DNA of 64,000 nucleotides, taken from Welwitschia mirabilis. Taxonomy: Eukaryota; Gnetophyta; Gnetopsida; Welwitschiales. The DNA lies in the NCBI GenBank assembly GCA_051453625.1, contig JBOZIK010000001.1, positions 291,700,668 through 291,764,667 on the forward strand, given 5' to 3'. This document shows positions 21,369 through 34,240 of this stretch, in pieces. The position numbers and the translations under genes are program-made. Under the pieces are notes generated by a model. The model was not told where the DNA came from. It ran no database searches and was given only the letters and a program-made list of their open reading frames with translations. Within the stretch, counting starts at the first letter, position 1. The number at the start of each line of letters is the position of its first letter.

Positions 21369-22533
21369 TTTTCCTTTGGCCGAGCGACTCTTGCTGCAAC
21401 AAATTCGAAGTTTTTCTTATAACACGCAGTCAAACAATGGGGGCAACAGAGGCGAGTTTTCAAGAGTTTATGTGGGTATTGCACGATACGTATTCCACAC
21501 GATTTCCCTAGTCTCGCAGTTACAAAACCTTTAATTCTCGAGTGGGAAGATTCTTTATGAAAGAAAAGAGAAGAATCTTAAAATTTGATAGGGAGCTTAG
21601 AAAGGGTTAATAAAAAGCTTGATTTTCTTTTAATAGTATTATAATATAGGACTTAGGTATACTCCTTATGGTAGAATAGCACTTTTATGACTTTGAGGTT
21701 ATGAGTTTGATGCTAGCTTTTAACCAAAATAAATAAATACATAAAATAATATATTGTATTATGGTTTTCCATTTTTTATTGTGAAGAATGTTACCCAAAA
21801 CGCATGCGACCTCATTAAATATACTAGTAGATATTAGAAAATACAAAAGATAAGTTAAAATTTTGATAGAGTTTACCAAGGAAGTGATAATAAGTTGTAA
21901 ATTAATTACTAAGACATCCTTCTTTTACCATTCATTTAATACTAGAAGATGTAAGTCATTGAAACTTGAAGAAATGTAAAAATAGCTTTCACTCAACATT
22001 TTGGTATTCTATTCCTTAATGCTTAATGTATTTAATAGATTAACTAGTTCATTTATTTTTAATCAATTTAATGAGATTTTAATGATAATTTATATTTTTT
22101 TATCATTGGAAAAGCAGTTAGAAAGGACAAAAGCTAAAAGGTCATACTTAAGAGCATCTCCAACCAAGGTGAACAAAGTCATGGAACACTGTACCATAGG
22201 ATGGCTTTGAAGGCTTTCTAACTACTGACATTGTGACTGATAATAAGCTTCACAATCAGAATTTTAAAGAAAAAAGTAAAACTCATTAAAAAAAGAGTAT
22301 AGCCTTGGTAACAGGAAAATAATTGTTAGGTTGTTACTACTCATCCAAGTAATTATCAACATTTTAATTTGAAAGAATATAATTTAAGTTACAACCTAAT
22401 CTACAACCCTAACAGTCATTACCACCTCTATATTTCTTTGACAAGGCAGAATAGGAAGACAGTAATTTCTAAAAAAGATGGAATAATGTAGAAGTATTTT
22501 ATGAAGATGATACACTGAATGCCTATCTAATAA
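21369..22533. promoter_or_regulatory. GlnRS 5' UTR and upstream region
   Basis: The first 200 bp upstream of the start codon (21369-21560) are richer in G, C and CpG than the surroundings, as expected near a gene start. TTATAAG on the minus strand (near 21415-21421) could be a TATA-like box, but the transcription start is unknown and a 5' UTR intron cannot be excluded. Beyond 21560 the sequence is AT-rich with no recognisable gene. GAGCATCTCCAACC (22150-22163) resembles a word often seen at plant transposon ends, but no partner end was found. Confidence 0.45.
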
Positions 22534-22546
22534 CAATTTTCTCCAT
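22534..22546 (+). repeat. Possible LINE target site duplication (left)
   Basis: CAATTTTCTCCAT here and CAATTTTCTTCAT at 24259-24271 match at 12 of 13 positions and bracket the LINE, the right copy directly after its A-rich tail. Confidence 0.5.
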
Positions 22547-22695
22547 GATTATTGAAGTTAAAATTTATCTTAGAGATAAAATTTTTAGGAGTGGAGTGGA
22601 GCAAAGCAGAATAGCAAAGCTAGGATTTCATTTTTTTAGGGAGTGCGGTGGCAGTCCAAGGGGCATTTCTTGCTTGAATCTGACATGTCTTCCAT

Positions 22696-23575
22696 GTGCT
22701 AGTGTATTCCTCTTTCACGGCTTCTCTGTGCGAGGATTTTTTCTTGGAGATTTTTTGGAGGCAGTTTTTGCCCTTGGTGCAATGCGTTGTCAATGCATTT
22801 TTGGAAGAGACACCTTATTTTCCAATGGTGGTGAATTCATTAGGTACTAAATCCTATGTGGATTTAGTGAAGGGAAGTAAACCTCAAAGATTTCCTTACT
22901 TAGATTTTGGTTTCGAGTGCGAAGAAGATATCATCCATGCAAGGATGTCCATCAACAACTCTAAGCATCTGGAGGCTCATTTCAGAAATAGCCTCATTGT
23001 CAAATTCCAATCTTCAGGAGGGCTCTCGTTCATTGAAAAAATGTGTCTATGGTGTGGTCAAAAGTATTCTGCAAGTTACAAGGTAATCCCTCTCATAGAT
23101 GGCTTATTACATTACATTTTTTAGTCTGAAGATTACATGAATAAGGTTTTAGTAGAAAGGCCCTATTTTTTTGGCCGTAGAGATTTAGTCCTAACAAAAT
23201 GANNNNNNNNNNATTCCCTTTCATTCTTGACAAACCCACCATTTTTGAAAATATCCCAACTTGAATTCATATTTCAAAGCCTCGCCGAAAATATGGCACC
23301 TAAGTTTCTTCAAGTAATTTGGTGATATGTTGGGAGAATTTGTTAAACTTGATAGGAATACAAATTTAATGGCAAAAATGGCAATGACTAGAATATTTGT
23401 TTACATGAAACTAGATAGCTTCAAAGCAAGAATACTAATCTTGAATACTATGTGGGGGGAATTGGTTTTTAACCTAGAAATTAAAAATATTTCATTGCAA
23501 TGTTCAAAGTGTGGTAAAAATGAGCATACAATGGAGAAATGCAAGAAAAATAAGAAAGTGAAAACAAATGACTAG
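22696..23575 (+). pseudogene. LINE ORF1: DUF4283-type domain and CCHC zinc knuckle
   Basis: The frame reads SYVDLVKGSKPQRFPYLDF near 22850, then SEDYMNKVLVERPYFFGRRDLVLTK (23130-23200), the hallmark of the DUF4283 domain of plant LINE ORF1 proteins. A 10-N gap and a damaged stretch follow, then GDMLGEFVKLDRNTNLMAKMAMTRI (23320-23395). Last comes a zinc knuckle CSKCGKNEHTMEKC (CX2CX4HX4C, near 23505-23545) with a Lys-rich end. The protein binds nucleic acid in LINE ribonucleoprotein particles. Stops at 23122-23124 and around the gap break it. Confidence 0.8.
23203..23212. other. Assembly gap (10 N)
   Basis: Short run of N inside the LINE ORF1. Confidence 1.
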
Positions 23576-24258
23576 TAAGAAGTTAGAAAAGATCACAAAA
23601 AGAAACCAGCTTCATTCCCAAATAATGATCCAATCTCCCAAGTAAATAAATATGATATTTTATCAGAGGAAGAACCAGAACAGATGCAGGAGAACAAAAT
23701 AGAAAATGAATGGGAAATAGCCAAATAGGAAAAGTAGCACATAAAGCACGTCTATAACATGTCAGGTCGCTCTTCCAAATTAGAATAGCCGTCGGAAATG
23801 GAAACGGGACAGAAGGAAAGAGATAGTGATAACCATGTGGAGGAGAACATTTCAAACATGCCAACAGCTAACAGAACTTAAAAAATTAGATAGACAGACA
23901 GAAAAATCAAAATGTATACCAGAAAAGGTAAATATGAAAAGGAGACAAAGTAGAACATCCAAGATGGTAAGCAATGGTAACTCTCCTTCCAATGAATTCC
24001 TTGAAATTACAGGGGCATTGGGATTGGCCAGACAATTTCCCACCTTTGGAGTCTTTTGAATATCATTTTATTGTAAACCTATAAGGGTATGCTACTTTTT
24101 TTTGATAAAATTAGATGTTGATATTTGGGACTTTAACTATCAGAGGAATTTCTATCGTGCTTGAAAAAAGATAGCTTTTAAGCTATGTTGTATCTTTTTT
24201 TGTTGTTGGGACTAATATAATATAACCATTTACTGTCTCAAAAAAAAAAAAGAAAAAT

Positions 24259-24271
24259 CAATTTTCTTCAT
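24259..24271 (+). repeat. Possible LINE target site duplication (right)
   Basis: CAATTTTCTTCAT, directly after the A-rich tail; partner of 22534-22546. Confidence 0.5.
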
Positions 24272-27200
24272 AATGCAATTAATCCCTACTGCCTCTATTA
24301 AAAGGTAAAAGACAAAGTTATGTTAATCTACGAAAACATACCTTAAATTAAGAGAAGAATTTAATATTAAACAAACCTTAAAGTCCCTTCAAGTTCAAAG
24401 ATGAAATTCAATCTATAGTCATAAATTCTTAATTCCTTATTTTACGTTAATTAGATTAAGTTTAATTTAATCCTTCATTATGTAATTGGCTCATGATAAT
24501 TCATAAAGAAGTAAAGTTTTCTCATCACGAAAAAGGAAGATTGTTCTAATGGTTTTGAAAGCACAAATGATGGAAATGCTTTTTATTATCTGTTTAGATC
24601 TTTATCAAATAAAATTACCTATCAAGATTTGGAGGGTATCTTGCACGAGAAGAGACCCCTCTAGAACTTGGGCTCCTATGAATTTCATCAAGCTTTAACA
24701 TTACTTCCTTTTTTATTTTATCAATATATGATATTATTTCTTACTTGTTTTACGTTATCTTTTCCCACATTTTTTGCATCCAATTTATGTGCTTCCTAGG
24801 TTCTATTTGTTGGAGTTGTGTTTTCTCTGGCAAAAGTAGGTGATATTGGCCATTATGCTTTTTATCCTCTTCCTCCTCTTATTCTTCTTATTTGATCTTA
24901 GCAGCGCCTAAGCCTAAGCCTTTTCTTGATAACCAATCTAGCTTTTCATACTTCTTTAATATTATAATTTAATGCTCTGTAATGAAATTAATAACCTTTT
25001 ACTAAATCTTAATACTTATAAGTGGTAATATTTAAAGTAATTCTTTGATGATTAAGCTAAAGGTGGAAGACTCAATTTATAAAGCTGGGGCAATTTATGA
25101 TTAGCATAGATAATTCTAATTATTTTAGAGCTTATAGATGATTAAGTTACTTAGAAAAGGTATAATTATGATATTTAAGAGGAGTTGGAAAAAGGATTAA
25201 GAGATTTAATATTGGAAAACTTCTACTCCTAGAAAATAGAAATGATTGATCACAAGACAAATTACTAAGAAAGCCTAAGCTAAACTTAATATTTTTCATT
25301 ACACATAGAAAGGTTTCATAGATAAGCAATAAATTATTCATTATGTTCTAAATGGCATGAACACAATTGGCCTATAAATGATAGTCTCATAATAAAATGT
25401 AAAAAGCACTAGGATAGCATGAAAGATGTGATAAATTCTAACACATTAGTTATCTAAACCTCAATAATACATTTAAAGAAATAACTATAAATGATAAATA
25501 CAAAATAACATTTAAAATGGATCATTTCATGACTAATAATCATAATTATATCAATCACTAAATAGGAAACATATATAATCACAGATCAAAGTGCATTGAG
25601 TAATGATCTAAATATTATAATAACTAGCACATTAGGATAAAGATAGAGTATTACACTTTATAGGACAATAAAGAAAATCATTCCCTCATGCTTAGAGAGT
25701 GCTTAGAACCTTAGGGTAAAATAAGCCCTCATTATAACCATGGGAAATATAGATCTACAAGAATAGATCTTGGATGTAAAATTGAACAGAATCTAATATA
25801 ACATGACACAACAAAGTTACCTTCTCAATTCTTGAGGTAGGATGTGCTTATATATATAAGGCTTGGGTCACTAATCTTAATGATATGTACTTGGTACATT
25901 AAGATCTAGTCATGATGAATTTCCTTAGGTGTTAAGATTAATTACATTAATCCTAAGCCTTCTTAAGATCTCCTTTGATTGTTTGACTATTAGTTTGACT
26001 TTTTCCTTATGTTGTAAGTTTATTTAGATGATGTATCAACTAATTCATAATCTACAATTTTTAAGAATTCTATTCCCATAAAACATTTGTGGCAATATGG
26101 GTTTGGATGATGGCACTAGTATTATTGTGCAACTCATCTAGTCTAAAATTTGGTTAGCTTAGGATAATTTGTAAAGTAAATTTTAACTATTAGTTTTTAA
26201 TAATAATTTTGAAATTATAGGGATTAAACTTGGAAATGATAAGTTAATAATAAACATGGTATTCATAGCCTTAAAATATATATTTACTAAAGTTTTTAAA
26301 ATATGTAAAAATCAAGTTTGTGGGCCTAAATGTGTAAAAATTCAAGTGTAAATACTCTTTCATTCCAATCCTCAACATGCACCACTTCACCAACATATAT
26401 AAATCTAATAATATCACTTATAAGAGTGGGAAGGAAAAAAAATTCAATATTCCTCCTTAAATATTTAAGAAGATTAAAGATAAATTTATAAACATAGGAT
26501 TTTTTATCATTTTAAATAATAAATATTAAAACAAGAGAAGATGAATGAGCATCTAAAACATGAGAGGTAGGGCATACGTTTCTATAAATGCATGTAAAAA
26601 GTGTTGATCAAATCTTAAAAAGGAACCTATATGGCAAGGCATCTTTTCTCTTTTGATCATACTCAACATCTAATTCTATATAAAATATAGCTAAATCATT
26701 TTTAAATAATAAGGTTAAAACCCATTTTTTAGTAAAGAAAGGGCTTTAAGAATGAGCATTCAAGTTATAAAAATCTCAAACCTTCTTACCCTTGTAGTAA
26801 CATTCCATGAAATCCTCTCTTCCTTCTCCTTCTCATCCTCCTTTTCATCACTTTTTATATTATGCACAATATATAAATTCTTGAAAAACCCTTTTAATTA
26901 AAGAATGTAAAATTTTCCTCTTTTATAAAGAAAGCCCCCTCATCCTCTTTATTTCATTTTCTTCAAGTAAATAGTGGCATATCCATGTAGAAACTGATGG
27001 AGCACACTCTTCATAATGACGTCTCTTATCCTTCTAATCATTTGTTTTAAAGCTAGACATGGTTGTGCATGAAAGGGCAATGATTTATTGGAATAGCAAG
27101 GATGAGTAGAGGGTAAGAACAATAGTGTAAGGACATAGTAAGACATGGGCATGAGAAACTTATTAGAAAAATGTAGGAATAGTGCTCTGTATTTATAAAC

Positions 27201-27456
27201 AAGAAGATGAATATAAGTCATGAATCATTTATTTTTAATGTATGATTAAGATAGAATGTAAAATGGATTAATCCAAACTAAGAGTGTGTACTTTTCTTAA
27301 CAAAATATGTTATGAATTAAAATCTAGAAATTAACTTCATCTTTACTTATCAAAAAGGACATTTATTACCATTTTGGAGAAAAAAGAAACTTATGTTAAA
27401 AAGAAATGGCGATTTTATTTTTAATGTTTTTATGGATGTAGAATACAAAAATAGGA
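24272..27456. other. AT-rich intergenic sequence, nothing recognised
   Basis: No protein family, LTR pair or RNA gene is recognisable. TATATATATAAGG (25850-25862) resembles an LTR or plant promoter TATA box, but no element could be built around it. Confidence 0.5.
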
Positions 27457-30400
27457 TTTTTTTTTTTTTTTCTGGGTAAAGATAATGTTATTAAACTAAG
27501 GTAAAGGAATTTTAAATTAACTTAAAATAAACTTTTTTCCCTAATAAAAGGTTGTAGAATCTATTAAAAATCTATAGAAAACATAACTATGTACACTATT
27601 ATCTAAACAAGGATAGGGGAGCCCCCTACTTAAACATATCAATGCCCATAAATCATCAAGCCAAAAGATAATATAATAAAGATGGAAATGGGGCGAGAAA
27701 GTTCCCCACTTAACAAAGTAACAAAAAAACTATCAAAGTTACAATGAAAAATCAAATGGAATTAAAGTAGCAGAGTGAAAATGGAGAACAAACTACTAGC
27801 TCAAATCCATCATCTTATGAACCTATCCCTGTAAACGAAATGGTAAAATGCCCTTATTTGTTTTATTATCTGGAACATCCTTTGCATTATTTATACCAAT
27901 TTTTTTCTTTACGGCCTCCTGATCCCTATGCTTGTTTTTATTTGGATGCTAAAGTAGCACCAACTTCTTATGAGCCCTAATAATTGGGTCATATGTTACT
28001 CTTGGTTATAGCCCTAAGGCATCATAGTGGTTCTTCCACTCATTGATTGAGTCAATTTCATCATAGTTCACCTTCTCCTCTTAGTTATATTTCTCCTCAA
28101 ACCTAGAAGGCTTCTTTTCTAGCTGAAATAAAGGCCCTACTCCACCTTATTCTACCTTTTCCTTCTTATTAAAATATTCATTTTTCGCCTAATTTTTTTT
28201 CTTCAACATTGTTGCTAACTATATTAAACTTAAGGTCTGCCTATTCTATGTTCTGGGATAACTGCTTTTAAGGCTCCTTGTGCTTTACTTAACCTAGCTA
28301 CTCTAAAAATTCTTATTAGGCATCATGCTTGGGAGACGTCTAACCTTCTATTCCATCCACTTCTTAGTCTACTATACCTTTATTGGGATTATCTCCATTC
28401 TTGTTACTTAAGTCCACTCCTTACGGCCCTTGATTCTAATCTCATGATTCTTTATTGTTTATAAGCATTGGCCGAGGAAACTTCCACATGATGATGGTGT
28501 TAAGATGTCCTTCTTCTAGCATGTCAGAGCTTCTTTTCTCTCCCTAGCTCCCTATCTATTCTACTCTTAGCTTCTCCATCTCGCTAAAAAAGCAAAATCT
28601 GTTAAACTAATCTGAGTGCTTCTTCCTGATCTTACCTTTGAGATTCTAGCAAAGAAAAGCAAAAAATAATTCTTTTTTCCTATTCAATAGCCAGTAAGAA
28701 ATTGAAATGGCTCCCTTTTATCTTTAAGTGATTCCCATCCTAGATTAAGTACCTGTAAATAATATTTTTAAAATATTTCTTTATAGTTCAAGGCCATTCC
28801 CTTAAAGAAATTATCCATGTCATTATGATCTTGAATGTTAGTAAAAAAATTTATTTTCTGCCTTCAAACTAATCACTTGTGTAATTAAGTGCTCTATGAC
28901 ATTATTTTACTTTCTTTGTTAGATAATGTGTCCATTTTTTAGCCCTTATCCCAAATTAAAATTCATCTCTCATTTCAGCTCTAAGAGGAATTCTGAGTTA
29001 ATACTCATAATTCTTCATCAGAATCCTACATTATTTTTATACTTCTTGTCATCTAATCATTCAACTTGAGGGTGCTCTCTCATTACTTTTATTGCCAAAA
29101 AATTGCTTAATTTTCTTCTTATTTTTAAGATGATTGGATTCATGCTCTGTCTACTACCTGTGAACACAAAGTTATTCATGGCTATCTAAATGCATCATAA
29201 TACTACTTCATATACTTGTTGTGGTTAAGATTATTTTCTAGTTTTCTCCTCTATTGAAGTTCTTTCAAACCATGGTTGTGATAAGACAATCCAAAAGAAG
29301 GAATCTTGTTATTATTAGAAGACCATGGGCTTGAAATGCTTCCTCTATTTTAAGGCCCTTATTTCATAGGTGAATTGTTGTCAATACTTTGCCTTAAATG
29401 ATAAGACATTTCAAAACTTCATACTTTCCCATAGCACTCTTACATCACTCTGATGTTAAGTGTTATTTAAGAGCTTACTTGTGCCACTTAATTTATCTAG
29501 GAGGGTCTTGGCATGTAATTTTCTCCTTCTAATGTTCTCTTGTCTTCCCCTACTCCAAAACACACTTTAAATTCTCTTAGGTATTCTTGCAACTTGCATA
29601 TGGTTTTGTTTATTAAAGACATATTAAAGCAAGGAAGCAACCTCTTACTTTAGTAATCTTTAACTTTAAATCCCAACTTCTTTTATAGCCAATCCTTGAC
29701 TAAGATTACTTCTAAATATCTTTAACGTATTAGCCTTGCAGAATTTAGGAACTCCAAAAGGGAATCTTCTCTTTACCAATCATCCATGTAGTAAGGCTTA
29801 TCTCTCCCTGTACATAATATAGGCCAAAAGGGGAAATCTCCTCACTTAGCCTTCTAGTCCCTACATTTTTAAATTAGGATTTTCTTTTAGGGGGAAAAAA
29901 CACATGCTTCAATTCTCTTTACAATGTTTACCTTGGATAATCAAATACTCTCTTGTATCTTAGATACCCTAACCTTCAAAATCCACTGGCTTAGCTATCT
30001 TCCCCAACACCATTGCATGAACCTTCAAATCCCCTCTTCCTCCTTTCTAGATGAAATTTATTACTAATTTATTGATTGAATCCTTGATTTTCTATAGTAA
30101 AACTCTAGTCGAGGTGCTATACCTTACTATTGATGATAACATAGTATTTGCTAGAATGATCTTATCTTTGCTAGATAAAAACATGACATTCTAACTGTTG
30201 CATCTCTTTTCTAGTTTCTTAATTAGCTCATCCCATGCGATGCCTATTTTCTATTTAAATATTGGGATCCCTAAGTAGGAGTCTTTATTGATACTTATTC
30301 TCAAAGCCAGTTTTGTCATAATAACCTATTGCACACTCATACAAATGTTTACAAAGTAGGCTTTGCTGTTCTGCTAGCTTATCCCAAGCTTGACTCTCTT

Positions 30401-31468
30401 GTAAAGGAACTAAGTCCTTTCTTTATGACTTGTACTTACTACATTTTAAATTATAAGAGGTTTAGCGAGTCATTATTGAAGTGGTAAAATATTATTTACA
30501 TTTTGTTTAGAACTAGGCCTCATAGACCTTATATGGTGATATATTCTTATAAAACATTTAGAGTAATAATGAAGACATAAGGTGAGAGGGGATCCCCTTA
30601 CTTAAACCTCCTATTTGTACTAGAAATGCCATAAGTCCTTGGTTGATCTTTAGGCTAAACCTAGATAAGATTTGCCTTTAGATTATTAAGTTAATAAATT
30701 ACAAGAGAAAACCCTTAGATTATAAAACATGTCTAAGAAAATTCTAGGACACACTATCGTTAGGTTTTATAATATCAAGTTTTAAAGTGCATGTTCTTAT
30801 CTTATTCTTCTAAATAAAATGAAATATTCCATGGTTTAAGATTACCTCATCTAACATGCTCTTATTCTCAAAAAAGCTTATTTAATTAGTCTTATTAGTT
30901 GGTGTAGAAAAGGAAGGATGTGGTGCACTAGAACCTTTATAAACAAATCTATATAACACATTACAAATCCCTATAGGCCTAAAATATTTAGCATTCATTG
31001 ATTTTTTTTTTGGACTCATAATAATATGGGTATTATTCCAACAATATGGAATTGAAACTAGTTTTAAGATTTTATTAAGATTTTGCTCTAGTAACTTCCT
31101 AATGACTTTATAATACTTTCTTTAAAAAATCCACTATTCATTTATCTAGACTAGGGCTTCCACTCAACTTTATTTTTCTTAAGACATTCCAAATTTCATT
31201 TACCTCTATAGATCTAAGGGGATTATCCCCTCGCCAAGCTTTAGGTCAAGGCGTAGACAACTTAGTTTTCTTCTCCACTACCCATAGCTCCTAAAGGCTT
31301 TTAATAAAAGCATTTTACACCTCAATTTTCTCATACAATCAATTATTCTAGCTTATTCTATTGATGGTATTAGATTGTCTTCTTTGATTTACTACTCTGA
31401 ATAAAAATTTGGTGTATTTATCTCTGTCCTTTAGACAATTCATATGGGATCTTTACTTCTAATATTAC
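27457..31468 (-). pseudogene. L1-type LINE, 3' half: reverse transcriptase, C-terminus and poly-A
   Basis: On the plus strand the element begins with 15 T (27457-27471), the poly-A tail of a minus-strand LINE. Going upstream, the translation gives KIILANTMLSS (near 30150-30185) with GGRGDLKVHAMVLGKIAKPV (near 30000-30070), the post-RT block. SYLGIPIFK and WDELIKKLEKR (30210-30290) follow, then QGDPLSPYVFI (with CAG decayed to TAG, near 30575-30605), the RT block, and LKDRDKYTKFLFRVV (near 31400-31440), the segment between endonuclease and RT. Many stops. It is interrupted at 31468 by the gypsy element and continues at 38267. Confidence 0.88.
31464..31468 (+). repeat. Target duplication of gypsy element (left, ATTAC)
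   Basis: ATTAC before the left LTR; ATAAC follows the right LTR at 38267-38271. They match at 4 of 5 positions. Confidence 0.5.
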
Positions 31469-32885
31469 TATTAAGATATAAAAATTGACATTTATATCAA
31501 GTATTTTAGGCTAATTTATTTTAGGTGAAAACATTAATTTAACCTTTTTTGTCATTAAAAATGTATTGTATTATTTTTTATACAAATATGAATTTATCTA
31601 TTTCCCCATGGTGTTTTCATGCCTTTCATTGCATTCTAGAGTATTAGCTAAAAGATGGGGGTAATCTAGCATAAAATGATAGTGACAATAGTGTCCCTGC
31701 ATGGTAGCACTGGTCATTTCTGAGAAAGTGCCTCTAAACTCCTCCATTGAATTCACCCTGGAGTTAAATTTAAATTATAGTTATTGGCCTTATCAGTTGC
31801 TACATCCTACTCAGTCATGATCTTCAATGACACATGGCAATGGTGCTCGAACCTCATGACAATGACATGACAGATATGTAGTAGTGACATAGTAGTGAAG
31901 TGGTAATGACTTGTGATAGTGGCATGTGGTGGTGATGTCATCACACATGATAATAGCATTAGTTGAAAACATCTAAACTTAAGGCCCCACGTTGAAATTA
32001 TTATGATGATTTTCCACCTAATGCTAGAAGATAAAGACTCTACCTAATGCTATAGGGCAAGGAATCTTAACCACTCCACCTACTACATGACAAAAAATTC
32101 ACTTAACAAGATAGATGAAGTCTTATCTATGTCACCTCATACCAAGCCAAAGAAACCCAACTATCCCCTCCTTAGATTTACCTATAAAAATGGCTAAGAG
32201 CCTCCACTATAATGTAAACAAATCTTTAATGATAAAGGATTTGATACTTTGAAGTAAAGTCTTCTATAACATGTCATGTAAGCTCCTATAGGGAGTAGGC
32301 TAGTCTTAATAATAACCTAATGAATTTGTACCCGATGTAGTCTTATTTCATGGATGTAAGGCATCTTGCTTTATTTTAATGAAATTTTAGTTTCTTTCTT
32401 TGATTTTAATTTTCAATTTACATTGTACTTTTAACATTTAAATGGAACTATTTATTTTCAAGGATCTATGAATTTGAGTAAATTTCTTTTTCTTATAGTT
32501 TTGTTTAATAGTTCAAATATGTTGATGGTATTAGAGCAATAATTTTTCTTCTTTCCATACTTACATTTGGACTAGGAATGATGAAGTGTCATAGAAATCC
32601 TACCACTATTCATGTGGTGAATGAGATTATTTCATTATGATTTGAGATTTAACAACTTAACATATTTTAAAATTAATCAAAAAATTACACTTAGGTTAGT
32701 TAGAGGGTTAATTCACTTTTTACTTTTGTCATTACAAGGTTTGTGATTATTCTTTTAATTTATACATTACTTATCTCTACATCGTTATTTGTGTATTTTA
32801 TTGTGTTTTGGCTATCTTCTTTGTCCTTCTAAAAAGAATGATAACTAGGTCTCACTTAGTTTTCTTATAAGTTTTACAGAAAACA
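31469..32885 (+). repeat. Gypsy element 5' LTR
   Basis: Matches 36937-38266 from TATTAAGATATAAAAATTGA to TTATAAG...AAAACA. It shares with it the words CATGATCTTCAATGACACATGG, GTGAAGTGGTAATGACTT and GGATGTAAGGCAT, with small differences. Confidence 0.85.
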
Positions 32886-32889
32886 TATG

Positions 32890-32909
32890 TTTAGCACCAT
32901 TGCTAGGGA
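32890..32909 (+). other. Decayed primer-binding site of gypsy element
   Basis: TTTAGCACCATTGCTAGGGA compared with TTTGGCGCCGTTGCCGGGGA of Athila/Tat elements: the five differences are all G-to-A or C-to-T, consistent with deamination of methylated cytosines. Confidence 0.7.
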
Positions 32910-33762
32910 TGATGTCATGGTAACTTTACAATGGGACATGCACGTAGTTTTTCTTTTCTTTCATCTTGGATTTTAGTGTTTTTGTTTTTTGTATTCTCCA
33001 ATGGTTGGTATTGGTCCTATTCCAATGATACTCAAACTAGTCATGGTTTTTCTTAATTTAATTTTCTGTATTTCTTTTATTTTCAACACTTTTCTTTCAT
33101 TTTTTTTGGTTGGTACTCGTTCTTTCCAGTGTTACCTAGATTGGTATGTTTGTCTTTTCTCTACATTTATTTTTTGTACTCTCCAATGATGGGTACTGCT
33201 TTAATTCTAATGAAACTTGAATTGGTCTAGCTCTTTCTAGTTTTCATTAAGTTTCTAATCCTAACTAAGAAATATATTATTACATCGATCCTTATGATTA
33301 GTTGGCTTTGTAGGTTTTTGTTAGGAATTTCTTCGAACAAAAGATGAAACATCAAGAGTTAGAGAATTGGCCACAACTAATGAAATAAACAAGAGCCCTC
33401 TTTTCTTTCATGCATTTTTTTAAAATATTTTTTTTAAATTTTAGGTTTCTCATATAATAAATTTTAATTTAGTTTCAGAAAAATTTTTGAAACAGAAAAA
33501 AAAATTATAGTATAATTTATCTTTCTCATAGGTTTAGTTTTCATTTGGTTGTTTTGGTTTTTTTTAGTTTTTCTATGTTTCTATATTCTGTATCAAATTG
33601 TACTATGTTTGTAATTACTTTATTCTTTCTGTGCACTAAAACTCTTAAAAGAACTGGCATCACTGCCTAACCTAATTAGTGCTGTCGACCTTGGTTTCTA
33701 GCCTACTAAACACTTTGAATGTTCTTTAACATTGGACCTTATATAAAACTTCACAGATTATT

Positions 33763-34240
33763 ATGGGTTGGGGACATGGCCCTTTTGGTAGATTATATGA
33801 AATGTTGTTTGAACCTCAAATGGACCCTAACATTGAAAGAACATCTTTTTATTAAAACTATAAAAATCCCTACAATTTTGCTAATTATGTTTAATCTAAA
33901 TAAATGGTAGGAGATTATCTTTGACTTAAGAAAATTGTAAGGGATTACCTTTAACTTAAATATCCCTTCATAGTTTCTTTAAGCTCCTAGTGTGCACAAA
34001 TTAGATTCTTACCAAGAGAATTTGACTCTGTACCTTCTACCATCCCTTATAACCCTTATTCCTTATCAACTTATCAATACCCTTTATCCTATAATCCTTA
34101 CCCTTCTTTTTTTTATGAGTACCCTTCATCTTTCCTTTTATATTATTCACTTTTTGGCTAATACCATTTATCTCCTCCCTTATATCAATCATCTTTTTAT
34201 TAAAACTCTTCTTCCTATGGTAATCATTATTGTACCTTAG
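33763..34240 (+). pseudogene. Gag-like fragments of the gypsy element
   Basis: A short frame MGWGHGPFGRLYEMLFEPQM (from 33763) is followed by a Pro/Tyr-rich segment, EFDSVPSTIPYNPYSLSTYQ onward (34018-34165), then acidic, Glu-rich stretches at 34575-34860. Such composition occurs in gag proteins, but no zinc knuckle was found. The assignment rests mainly on position between LTRs. Confidence 0.35.

Larger units (their letters stand above)
22547..24258 (+). mobile_element. Internally deleted L1-type LINE (ORF1 retained, most of ORF2 missing)
   Basis: An ORF1-like protein is followed by an ORF2 start relic (MLIFGTLTIRGI, near 24115; compare the MKIxSWNxRGL start of plant L1 ORF2). Within about 80 bp comes a 3' end with a poly-A tail (24240-24251). 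The endonuclease and reverse transcriptase are thus missing. The outer 13-bp match suggests that the copy inserted as one unit, so the deletion may have pre-dated insertion or occurred within the copy later. Confidence 0.65.

Noticed and set aside
22150-22163. GAGCATCTCCAACC, a word common at plant MITE ends
   Set aside because: No inverted partner or target duplication was found nearby.
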